From Symbiodinium natans (taxonomy: Eukaryota > Sar > Dinophyceae > Suessiales > Symbiodiniaceae), in contig CAJNDS010001890.1 of the NCBI GenBank assembly GCA_905221605.1, positions 581,001 through 645,000 on the forward strand: a stretch of 64,000 bases of DNA, written 5' to 3'. Positions 32,701 through 44,700 of this stretch are shown one piece after another. Below the pieces are notes generated by a model. The model saw only the letters and a list, made by a program, of their open reading frames with translations, was not told where the DNA came from and did not search any database. Within the stretch, counting starts at the first letter, position 1. Every line of letters begins with the position of its first letter. Position numbers and translations under genes: made by a program.

Positions 32701-35700
32701 GAGGGGCTGAGAGTTTAGAGTTTAGGGTTTAGGGCTGAGAGGTCTGCAGAGGTTTCTAGGAGTACATTCGGGGTAGGCCTATCTCGAGAGAGTACCTATA
32801 TTCTGAGTACAGAAGAAGGGGTATGAGGGGATGCGCTGGGGGATTGAAGGGCTGAGAGGTCTGTCGAAGTTTCCTAGAGAGATATTAGGGGTATATTCGG
32901 GTACCCCTTTTTTGTGAAATTACCTATAAAGTAAGGAGTACAAGGGCGTACATTCGGGTACCCCCTCTTTTTGTGAAATTACCTATAGAGTACAGAGCAC
33001 AAGGGCATGCGATGTTGGTGATTGTTCCGGCTCCTGTTTGGGGTCTGGGGTCCTTGCTCTTGAGTTTGGGGACCGACTTCTTCGGGATTTTGAAGGCATG
33101 AATGGGAACCCTAAGGGTCCATGTAACTTGCTATTGAAGGGTTTAGGGTTTAGGGTTTAGGGTTTCGGATTTAGGGTTTAGGGTCCATGTTCCTTGTTAT
33201 CAGATACTTGGGCCCAAAGTCCCGATATAGGAAGTACTTTAAGGCCCAAGTATTCCCTAATTAGGTACATGGACCCTTAGGGTAACATGCCAGGACTACC
33301 AAAAACTACCCCCACCACAAAGCGCTTTGGGCTTACCTCAAGGGGCTCTCCAAGCCCAGAAAAAACCCCAAAACCCTAAGCCCTAAAGCCTCAACCCTAA
33401 ACCCTAACCCTAAACCCTAACCCTAAACCCTAAACCGTAAACCCTAGGAGCCCTATGCTGTGGGGGCCCCCACTGCAAGGCCAGGTCGTCCGTGAGTCGG
33501 GCCAGCTTCTCCTACCAGTTCAGTCTTGTCTGTGCCCCAGTAGGTCTGAAGGTTTCGGGTTTTAAAGTGTAGGGGTTTAGGGGTTTGGGGTTTTAGGGTT
33601 TAGGGTTTAGGGTCCAAAACTTCAAGATAGTACTGCCCATGATTATACGGATTATGTGGTACCGTAGGGGTTGTTTAGGGGTCATTTGGGGGCTACTTAG
33701 GTAGGGCTGAGAGTTTAGGGTTTAAAGCTTGGGGTTTAGGGTTTTTTGGGGGTTAGGAGTTTAGGGGTTTAGGGGTTGAGGGGTTTAGGGTTTATAGGGT
33801 TTAGGGGATTAGGGGTTTGGGGTTTAGAGTCTCAGATTCCGAAATACCCTACACCACAAACCAACGGAGCCGCTGACAAAAATTGCAACGCAGGGGCCGA
33901 GCCAAAGTGTCAAAGCCTAAACCCGGGCCTCGGCAGCTTTCGCACCTGCTGCAGGGGAATTGGTTTCAGAGAGGGTTTGGGTTTAGGGTTTAGGGGTCCG
34001 TGTTGCGATTTTAAGGGTTCAGGGTTTTGGGGTTTGATTCCAGGTGTTACTTGAAGGCTTTGCGAGGATGTTTTGAAATTGTTCAGGGTCTCGGTTTAGT
34101 TAGTGCTAAGGGGATTGGTAGCCCAGCAAGCATCGTATAACAAGGGTACCCTTTTCAAGGGAACCCAGAACCCAAAACAAGGGGAAAACAAGAGGTGCCA
34201 CTGGGCTACCAAAGAGCCCTAAACCCTAAACCCTAAACCCTAAACCCTAAACCCTAAACCCTAAACCCTAAACCCTAAACCCTAAACCCTAAACCCTAAA
34301 CCCTAAAACCCTAAACCCTAAACCCTAAACCCTAAACCCTAAACCCTAAACCGCATCTCAGCTTCTGTAGTTTGGGGCCCTAAAGCTGTAGGATTCCAGG
34401 GCGCAGGAATCGTAAGGTTCGGAGTTCACAGCCTGAACCCCAAGATCCAAACTCTGACACCCTAGGTTTAGTGTTTAGAGTTATTTAGGCTTGGGGTTTA
34501 GGGTTTAGGGTTTCAGCCTAACCCCGTAAGTCGGAGACTAAAGGATTGAGGGTCTGTCGAGTTAACCCTATACGCCCTAAACCCAAAACCCAAACCTATA
34601 AACCCTAAACCTTCATCACGGCGCTAAGCCCGGCACGGGACTCGGCTTCCAAGCACTGCCGCTGCAGTTCAAGCCGCTGGTCGTCGAGCCTAAGAATGGG
34701 AACGACTTGGTGTGGGGTTCGGGGTTTAGGGTTTAGGGTTTAGGGTCTAGGGTCTGGGTTTAGGGTTTAGGGTTCAAGGTTTAGGGTTGAGGATGATACG
34801 GGCTCAAGCTTTCCTACTCGGCTATCCCGAAAAATGCAGACCCCCAAACCATAACCACTGAACCCTTTCAAGCAAAAACCAAGACACCTGCAACCGGGAG
34901 CGCTAAACCCTAAACCGTTAAACCGTTAAACCGTTAAACCGTTAAACCGTTAAACCGTTAAACCGTTAAACCGTTAAACCGTTAAACCGTTAAACCGTTA
35001 AACCGTTAAACCGTTAACACGTTAAACCGTTAAACCGTTAAACCGTTAACCCTAAACCCTAAACCCTAAACCCTAGACCCCAAACCCTAAACCGTCAACC
35101 CTAAACCCTAAACCCTAAACCCTAGAAGAACAAAGCGTCTCCACCCCCGATGCGCCTCGAGAGCGAGGCGTCCACAGCAGCCTGCAGGGCTGCAAGCTCT
35201 GCCTGGGACACGGGGTTGGGTTTAGGGTTTAGGGTTTAGGGTTTAGGGTTTAGGGTTTAGGGTTTAGGGTTTAGGGTTTAGGGTTTAGGGTTTAGGGTTT
35301 AGGGTTTAGGGTCTAGGGTCTAGGGTCTAGGGCTTAGGGCTTAGGGTTTAGGGTTTAGGGTTTAGGGTTCAGGGTTTAGGGTTTAGGGTTCAGGGTTTAG
35401 GGTTTAGGGGTTTAGAGTTTAGGGGGCAGGGTTTATAGGATTTATAGGGTTTAAAAGGTTTCTAGGTTTATAGGATTTAGAGTTTGTAGGCTTTGTGGGC
35501 TTTTGCAGGGTCTGTAGGGTTGATAGGGTTTGTAGGGATTATAGGGTTTCTAGGGTTACGCTTATAGGGCTTTTTGGGCTTACATGTCTTAAAGGGCTTA
35601 CGGCTTAGTGATTTTGGGGGCATAAGCTTCAATCTGTTTTGGGACATACAGTAAGGCCTGAGGTGCTACACGTGTCACTTTCTAGGGCTTGATGGGTATA

Positions 35701-38700
35701 GGGTACAGGGGGTGTCGGGGCAACCCTTTAGGACATCTCTTTGACAGCGCCCTACCACCACCTCTAACCTCTAAACCCTCAACCCCAAAACCCAAAACCC
35801 TAAAACCCTAAACCCTAAACCCTAAAACCCTAAACCCTAAAACCCTAAACCCTAAAACCCTAAACCCTAAAACCCTAAACCCTAAACCCTAAACCCTAAA
35901 CCCAAGCTCAGCCCCCCCCCCCCCCCCCCCCCATCCCAAATCCCCACCGCCTCGCCCTGGCTGGCGCGGCGCGCGGCCTCCTGCGCCTCGGCCTGTGAGG
36001 CGATTCAGGGTTTAGGGTTTAGGGTTTAGGGTTTAGGGTTTAGGGTTTAGGGTTTAGGAGGATTTGGGCTCATAATTATCTGAAGCACCCAAAACCTGCT
36101 TGTTTGTAGGCTCTTCTCATAAAACCCGTTGTAGGATTCTTAGGTAACCTGTGAAAAAGTGGGTTTGGGGTTCGTAATGAAGGTAGGGTTCAGAAATTTG
36201 GGGTTTTGAGGTTGCGCGGTGTGGGATTTTTGGGTTTTGGTGTTTTAGGGGTTTTGGGGGTTTGGGGGTCTTGGGGTTCTGGGGTTCTGGGGTTCACAGT
36301 TTTTGGGCTTTAGGAAGTTTAGGGCTTCAGGGTGCAGGGTTGTAGGCTTCACGGTTTTTAGTGTGTGTGTGTGGCTGCAGTTGCCACAAGAAGTGGTTGG
36401 AATCAGACACCCTCCTAACTTGGGATGTTCCGCCATATACTAACAGTCCTTCATCGGGATTATACTATAGGGGGTACTATAATCCCTATTCGGGAATGTT
36501 AGTATAAGAGGGAAATAATAGGAATTGCTATAACCCCGATTCGGGAATGTTAGTATAAGAGGGAACATCTCAACTTCTAAGACCAATTTCGATGCCCTCT
36601 GCCAGACGGCCTGGGCTTTCTGTCGCATTGCGGCCTCCGCAGCAAGAGCAGCCACGCGCAGTTCAGCTCAGCGTTAACATTCTCAGCTCTACTAGTAAAA
36701 TATTAGGATTTCCGGACTCGAAAAACCCCGAGCCCGAAACTAGCCCCCCCCCCCCCCCCCTGGGTGTAGGGTTTGGGTTTACGGCTATAGGGTTTAGGGT
36801 TTAGGGTTGGGTTGGTGGGGGGGTGGGGGGAGGCGGCCTTCTTTTTAGGGTACACAAGGAAGGGACCACAGAATAAAAACAAACAAAGGCATGAAAGAGT
36901 TCGAAGCTACTGGGAACGAGCTCAGAGCTTTCGGGTTCAGATTTTGCGGGACAACCCTGAACCCTAAACCCACCCCCCTTTAGTGCAGGTCTTAGGGGAA
37001 GTTAACCCTGCCCTGAAAGGTTCTGGGCTTGGGGTTTGGTCCTAAACCCTCAACACCCTAATCTTAGAGCCCCCTAAACCCTAAAAACGTTGGGGTTCTT
37101 TGTACTGGCCTGTGGGAGCCTTACTGGGATACCTACGAGAATTAAAGCGTGTAGGGCTTCGGATTGCAAGTCCATGTGAGGCTTCCGGGGATGTTGGGCT
37201 GTTAGGTTGAGAGGGCTTTTTCGGGGCTTACATCATTCAGTTATGGGGTTTGGAGGGTGCAACCTCCAGGGTATGTGGACACCTCACAAAGACTGCTCAG
37301 TTCTCTGAACCCCTAAGCCCCGGACCTGAATCAAGCTGTATGAAACCCTAATGCTCTATAGGCCGTAGGGTTGAAGGGTTTCCCTAAGGGTCCATGTACC
37401 TGAATAGGGAATACTTGGGCCCGAAAGTGCTTCCTATGTAGGGACTTTGGGGCCCAAGTATGTAATAGTCAGGTACCCTTAGCCCCTGAACCCTTAGCCC
37501 TGAACCCTAAACCCTCAACTCTGAACCCTAAACCCTAAACCCTGAACCCTAAACCCTAAACCCTGAACCCTGAACCCTAAACCCTAAACCCTAAACCCTA
37601 AACCCTAAACCCTAAGCGAAGCAGCAGCCCGCTCAGGGGGCCAAAACCTACGGGGGGCGCATCTTTGGTTCCTATGGAGACCGGCTCGTGGGCTCTTCTG
37701 TGCATGGAAGAACCCTGAGCTTCTCGTTGGTGGCCCTTTAGGGTTTAGGGTTTAGGGCTTAGAGTTCAGGGTTTCGGGTTTAGGGTTTGGGGTTTGGGGT
37801 TTAGGGTTTAGGGTTTGGGGTTTGGGGTTTGGGGTTTAGGGTTTAGGGTTTTCCTTCTAGACACATGGTCCCTCAAGTATGGGCTCGTAAATGTGGACCC
37901 CTTATACACCTCTCCTATACCCTACTGAAAACCTATTCAAGTCTAGCAAAACCAAGGGCCCATACCTCAGAACCCTTTAACCAAGGTGAGGCGCCACATG
38001 AAGGGTTTAGGGTTTAGGGTTTAGGGTTTAGGGTTTAGGGTTTAGGGTTTAGGGTTTAGGGTTTAGGGTTTAGGGTTTAGGGTTTAGGGTTTTAAAACAA
38101 GTATGTAGAAGCAAACGCTGGGGTTCTTCCCGCTGGGTGGCCACATCACAGCAACGTTGGCTGTGCCTGACCAATAAATGGGCTCTTCCCGCTGGCTGCG
38201 TCACAGCAACGTTGGCTGTGCTTGACCAAATCCTGCTCTGCCAGGTCTGCAATGCAAAGGGAAGGCAACCCATAAAGCTCTAAACCCTAAACCCTAAACT
38301 CTAAACCCTAAACCCTAAACCCTAAACCCTAAACCCTAAAACCTAAACCCTAAACCCTAAACCCCAAACCCCAAACCCCAAACCCTAACCACCCGGACAT
38401 CGACAACACTTCGAGAACCCAACCTGGGGCTGGTGCCCTCCTCAAGTTGTTTCGGTACCTCTCTTGGGGGGTGTTGGATACCCTGAAGTCCAGAAGGATG
38501 TAAGGTTTAGGGCCACAATCTTGAACCTGGACAGTTACGACGCGTCACGGGGCCCCAGCGTTTAGGGTTGAGGGTTTACCTTGCAGAACCAAAAACCTAC
38601 TTCTGTTGGCAGGGTTCCTAGTTATTCCCTAAGGGGATCTATACTACTTAGAACTACAAAAACAAGTGGGGGACCCCAAATATAGGCCCCCAAACAGTAG

Positions 38701-41700
38701 GATCCCCGTCCAATAAGGACCCAGCAAGATACCCCCCCCCCCCCCCAATTTCGAAAAGCCCCCCAGTAGTTAGTGGGTTAACGTTCTTAAGGTAGGGAAT
38801 ACAAGGTTCAATCTGGCGGCGGCACGGACTCGGATGCCGCGAGTGCAAAGCACAGAGGGTCCATGTACCTTATTCTGATACATACTTGGGCCCCAAAGTC
38901 CTCCCTCTTTCTAGGAAGTACTTCAAGGCCCAGCTATATAATCACAAGGAACATGGACCCTTAGGGGCAGAATGTCAGACCTGCTCGCCTTGGGCATTCT
39001 GATCCTTAGTTGAGCAGCTCTGGGGCGGGGCTTCGGGTAGTCCAGGAGGTCGGGAGTATAACCCCCTTCCGCCCCCAACAAAAAGATTAAACAAATAGTT
39101 TACGATCTCACCCTAAACTCCAAACCCTAAACCCTAAAACCTAAACGTTTGCTAGCTCACCCGACGCTGCCAAAGGATCCTTCTCGGTCTCTGCCTCCTT
39201 ATCCTGGGGCTGCTCCCCGCTGGTCTGCACGGTCTGTTCGCATTCAAGGGCTTAGGGTTTAGGGCTTAGGGTTTAGGGTTTAGGGTTCAGGGTTTAGGGA
39301 CCAAAGGGCCCCAAGATCCCCAAGAATGAGGCCTTTCAGCCCCAAAGCAGATGAAAGGCCTTAAGTGGGCATTGGGGTTCTTAGGGTAGGTCTTATCTTC
39401 GATTCCTTATTGAGTTTAAAGTGCCCTTAAGATGTAAATGTTACCCACTACTGCTATGACAAAGTTATGGGGCTTGCCCAGGCCTGCTCGGCCTGCTGCT
39501 GCGCCCGCTGCGCCTGCCGTTGCTCATTCCGCGCCTGCACGTGCTGGGTCAAAGTTGCCCGCACCGCTCCCGAGACATCCGCGGCTACTTGCTGGCATAG
39601 CTGCCTCGGTTTAGGGTTTGTAGGGTTTAGGGTTCAAGGTTTTGGGGTTTAGGCTTAAGTTCCCTTGAAAGGGTCGTATATACAGCAAGAAGTGAAATAG
39701 AATGTGGCAACCGAACTTTAGCCCTAAACCCTAAACCCCAAATCGTAAACCCTAAACCCTAAACCCAAAGTTCCATATCTTGGCCCAGGCAGCTCGGCCA
39801 TTGCTTGTGGGGACCTCCAGATTGCGAGCATGTGAGCGGCCTAGGATTCAGGGTTTAGGGTTTAGGGTTTAGGGTTTAGGGTTTAGGGTTTAGGGCATGT
39901 GAGCGGCCGTGCCGATGTCGAAACCGAGCATGGTCCAGCGAAGCAGATGATCGCCTTGCCTTGGGTTTAGGGTTTAGGGTTTAGGGTTTAGGGTTGTTTA
40001 GGGTTTAGGGTTTAGAGTTTAGGGTTTAGGGCTTAGGCTTTAGGGTTTAGGGTTTCTTCTCCAAGAACCTAGGCAAACGAAAGGTTACAATCTATATGAT
40101 TCCTAATTACTGAATAAGGACACCCAAAAAATTTAAAGTTCAACTCTTGGCGAAGTAAGTTGCGCACCAGTGGTCAGTCCATCGACGACAGCGCCTAGGC
40201 AGACCGGAAATGCAGGCAAAAACAGACAAGGGTGCTTCTTTTCCACCATCGCAGTCCCCACCCTTTTCCAAAAAAGGTGTCCTAACCATTGATCTGGGCG
40301 CCGATCATCAGGAAGAGTAGGCCATACTCTGCTTGAAGCTTCAGGGTCTTGCCCAAGAAATTGCCCGCAAGCTTCGCAGCCATCGGGCCACAAGCACCTG
40401 CGTCAAGCCGTTTAACATAACTGTCGTTTAGAAGGGGAGCACAAGCGCACGAACTTGCTCTAAACCCTAAACCCTAAACCCTAAACCCTAAACCCGAAAC
40501 CCCCACCTCTGGCCGCGGTGCCCAGCCAGAAAAAAAGAGCCAGCTCACCTCCAACGAAGGCATAAACCAATACCATGGTTGGTTCCAGCTGCGTGGCCGC
40601 TGCCACGCCCACAAGCGAGCCCACCAGGAAACTCAGCGTTCCGACAGCCTTAGTACCCTAAACCCTAAACCCTAAACCCTGACCCTAAACCCTAAACCTT
40701 ATAAACCCTAAACCCTAAACCCTAAACCCTGAACCCCATGCCCGAGTCAAGACATCTGCGGAGCTGAAAGTAGATTAAAAGAAAACAGAGAGATGGGCAG
40801 ATTATGTGGGCAGGTCCCAAATTACGCTAGCTTTTTATCTCTCTCCCAACAAAAACACGCCCCTAACTTAGGATCCTACCCATACAAGCTCATGAACGAA
40901 CATACATCAGCAAGGGACTCTTCGAAGCCCACGAGAGGCGCTGAAGAACAGTCAGGAATAAATCTACCAGGATGGCTGTATAACCTTTACCCTAAACCCT
41001 GAACCCTAACCCTAAACCCTAAACCCCAAACCCTATGAAGCCCTGTAGTCGTTATGAACCTTTAGGGGTACAACGTCAGGGGTACAAGTCTGAATCCCTT
41101 GAAAACATGCCTAAACCCTATCGCAGAGGAGCACGAGTATGGAATTAGGTACCCAAAAGCCGTACTATATTGGGACCCTGGTTTATAAACCCTGAACCCT
41201 AAACCCTATAGACCCTAACAGACCACCCTGGCAAGAAGCTGCAAACTTGCGAATGCTGGCGTACGCCTGTCGGATTAACCTCTCCGCAGGTGCCGCCACC
41301 TCTCGGAATGCGGTTTAGGGTTTAGGGTTTAGGGTTTAGGGTTTAGGGTTTAGGGTTTAGGGTTTAGGGTTTAGGGTTTAGGGTTTAGGGTTTAGGGTTT
41401 AGGGTTTAGGGCTCACGTAACCCTTAGGCCTCTCGGATCAGCGCATGGACGAAGGGTTGCCGCGCGCCGGTGCTGGGGTTTGCCATGGCGTTGCTGGGCT
41501 CTGAGGATACGACGGGAGGCCTTGAGGACCAAGCGAACCTCTAAAACTGAGATCGTTTTTCCCCCTATACTGCGATAATCCTTATTAGGGTTATCCGAGC
41601 CCCAAACCCTAAACCCTAAACCCTAAACCCTAAACCCTTAACCCTAAACCCTAAACCCTAAACCTTTTAGGGGGGGGGGGGGGGACCCTGAGCTGCCACG

Positions 41701-44700
41701 GCTCCTTGAGGTGCCAGCGACTGAACCGGGCTTTGGAAAGCTTGGGATCCTGGTTTTGGTGTAGCCCCTGTCCCCCCCCCCCCCCCCCCCACATAGGTTT
41801 AGGGTTTAGGGTTTAGGGTTTAGGGTTTAGGGTTTAGGGTTTAGGGTTTCGGGTTTAGGGTTTGGGTTTACATTGCGGACTGAAACTCGGAACCCTGGCG
41901 GCCAAAAGCCCAAACCATGCTAGGGGTTTAGGGCTTGGGGTTTAGGGTTTAGGGCATCCTTTCTGTAGGATTTAGGGTTTAGGATTTAGGATTTAAGGTT
42001 TAGGATTCTGGGCTTAGGGCTTAGGACTTGGGCTCAGCCCCTGGGTCACCTCATCATCCAGCTGTCGCTTCAACTCGGTGGTGGTTGCTTTGGTCGACCT
42101 CAGGGGGAGGGGGGGGTAGGGTTTAGGGTCCAGGGTCTAGGGTTTAGGATTTAGGGTTAGGGCTTCGGGTCTAGGGCTTAGGAGGGTTTACAGTATAGGG
42201 TTTAGGATTTAGAAGTTTGGGGTTTAGGGTGTATAAGTTTAGGTTTTAGGGAGTGCTGGATTGTGCTTGGCACCTGCGATGCTTGCCTGAGAGCCCGAAA
42301 CCAGTTGCTCCAAGGCTGAATAGGTGAATGTCACAACAGGGCAACCCCCTCGTTACACGGAGGGCCCCCCCTTACTATACTAACTGCAGTTAAGGGACTT
42401 ATATCCTAAATTAGGGTTTTGACCCTAAACCCTAAACCCCAAACCCTAAACCCTAAACCCTTGTAACACATTTTAGGGTGCTTATCACTCACTTATTACT
42501 AGACGGGGGGCCTCCTTGTACTAGGTACAAGAAGAGCATTTAGCTGAAGAACTGATTGCCAGTTTGGATCTGGTTGAGGGTCTACATAGGGTTTAGGGTT
42601 TTAGGGTTTAGGGTTTAGGGGGAAGTGGGGAAGTGGGGAAGGCAAAAGAGTGCCAGAAGAATCTGCGCAGGCGAAGGGTACAGAACACATCTTCGGGCTT
42701 AAGGGGAGTGGGCTGCTTTGCGCTTGCCTTTCAAGTACCAGGTGTTGAACGAATTTGGTGAGGGTTTCCATTCGAAGTGGGCCTCATGGAACATGGCAAA
42801 TCTAGATACATATGCATGTATATATCTATATGTACTTTTTGTATATATATATATATATATATATCTCTCTCTTTCATTTGTTTATTTATTTGGTGAATTC
42901 ATTCAGTGCTTTCGAGAAGTAAACTGACTTCCCTGACCCATTCTTGTATTGGAACGGTCCTTTTTGTGCGAATGACCAGGGGTCCAGGAACCCAGATTTG
43001 TCCTGACACTTCTGCGTGGATCTTGGTTCTTGGTATTTGTTCCCCGCGGCTTGTTTTAGCACAAACCATTTGAAGATGGGCTGGTCGCAGACACCCAAAA
43101 CCTGAGATGAACTCTGGAAACCCTAGGAACCCTAATCAACCCTAAACCCTAAACCCTAAACCCTAAACCCTAAACCCTAAACCCTAAACCCTAAACCCTA
43201 AACCCTAAACCCTAAACCCTAAACCCTAACTAAACCCTCAACCCTGAACCCTGAACCCTGAACCCTGAACCCTCAACTATAAACACCCTGTACGCCCTAA
43301 CTCCTCCTCCCCCTCCCGCCCCCTCTCCGCTCCCCTCCCGGCCGAGCGCCGGGCGCAGTCCCGCTTTCCAAGCCTTGGATGCGCCTGTGCAGAGCCTCAG
43401 AAGAAGCCATCCTTGGGGACGAAATGAACCCTAAAAGGGTTTATGGTTCATATACCTTAATAGGGATTCTAGTAGTAGAGGGTATACGACCCCAATTTTA
43501 GGGTTCATTTCGTCCCAAGGATGGTTTGGGATTGCAAGGAGGGTTGTGGTTTAGGGTTAGGGTTCGGGCTCAGGGTGACCCTCCATCCCAAAAAACATGT
43601 CTCTAAAATCGTTCCAGAACGCCAATGAAGCAAAACAACCCTACACTCTACAGACTGTCCCACCCCCCTCCTTCAGGGTTCACATATGCTGCCCTTCCTT
43701 TCAATTCCCCCCCCCCCCATGTGAGCCCCCGGGCGCGATTCTCCTCGACAAGCTCTTTCCGAGCCTCCTGTTAAACCCCAAACCCTAAACCCTAAACCCC
43801 AAAACCCCAAACCCTAAACTCTAAACCCTAACCCCTAAACCCATCACTGTTGGGCTGGGGCTGGTCTTAGACCTGCGAGAGAACCCTTTACAGAAATAAA
43901 AGGGACCTTGTGTCGGGTTGTTTATGGGGATGGTAGGGTGGCCCATCCTGGTGTACAGCCTGAAAAGGGTAATTTTAGGGTTTGGGGAAAACCTACAAAG
44001 TGAATATGGGCATTTCCCAAAACAGGGGTGCCCCTTCTATACCCCGAAAAGAATAGAATCCCCCCAAAAGGACCCCCGAAAAGGGTACCTCCATTTTCGG
44101 AAGGCCCCATACAAAGTCTTTGAAGATACCCAAGGTGCCTTCCTAGAGTTTACAGTTTGTTGGACAGGGGGGGGGGGGAGGGGGGGGGGGGGGGGGGGGG
44201 GAGGGGGAGGGGGGGGGGAGGGGGGGGGGGAGGGGGGGGGGGAGGGGGGTGGGGGGGGGGGGGAGGGGGCGGGAGGGGGGGGGGGGGGGGGGGGAGGGGG
44301 AGGGGGGGGGGGGACGGGGGGGGGGAGGGGGGAGGAGGCGGGGGAGGGGGGGGGAGGAGGAGGGGGGGGGGGGGGGTCAAGAATGAACCAGGAACCCGCT
44401 GCTTCCTACTCTTGTTTACCCTAAACCCTAAACCCTAAACCCTAAACCTTAAACCCTTCCCCCTAAACCCGAAAACCGAAACCCCAAAAATCTTGCTTGG
44501 TTTAAGTTGGGGGCGGTTGGTTCAGTTGCGTTTTTTTCAGGCTTAGCTGACGGGGCGGGGTTCATGGGGCCCTCCTCAAGGGTGTACCCTTAGGTTTGGG
44601 GATCCTTTTTCAAGGATTCCTAAGGGAATAAAAGGGCCAGATTAGGTGTACATTAAGGGGAACCTTGAGGGGTACGACCGCCATTGGGTACGAGTCTCAA

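Noticed and set aside
44150-44438. Proline-rich and glycine-rich ORFs
   Set aside because: Direct translation of the G-run purine tract; no composition other than the repeat.
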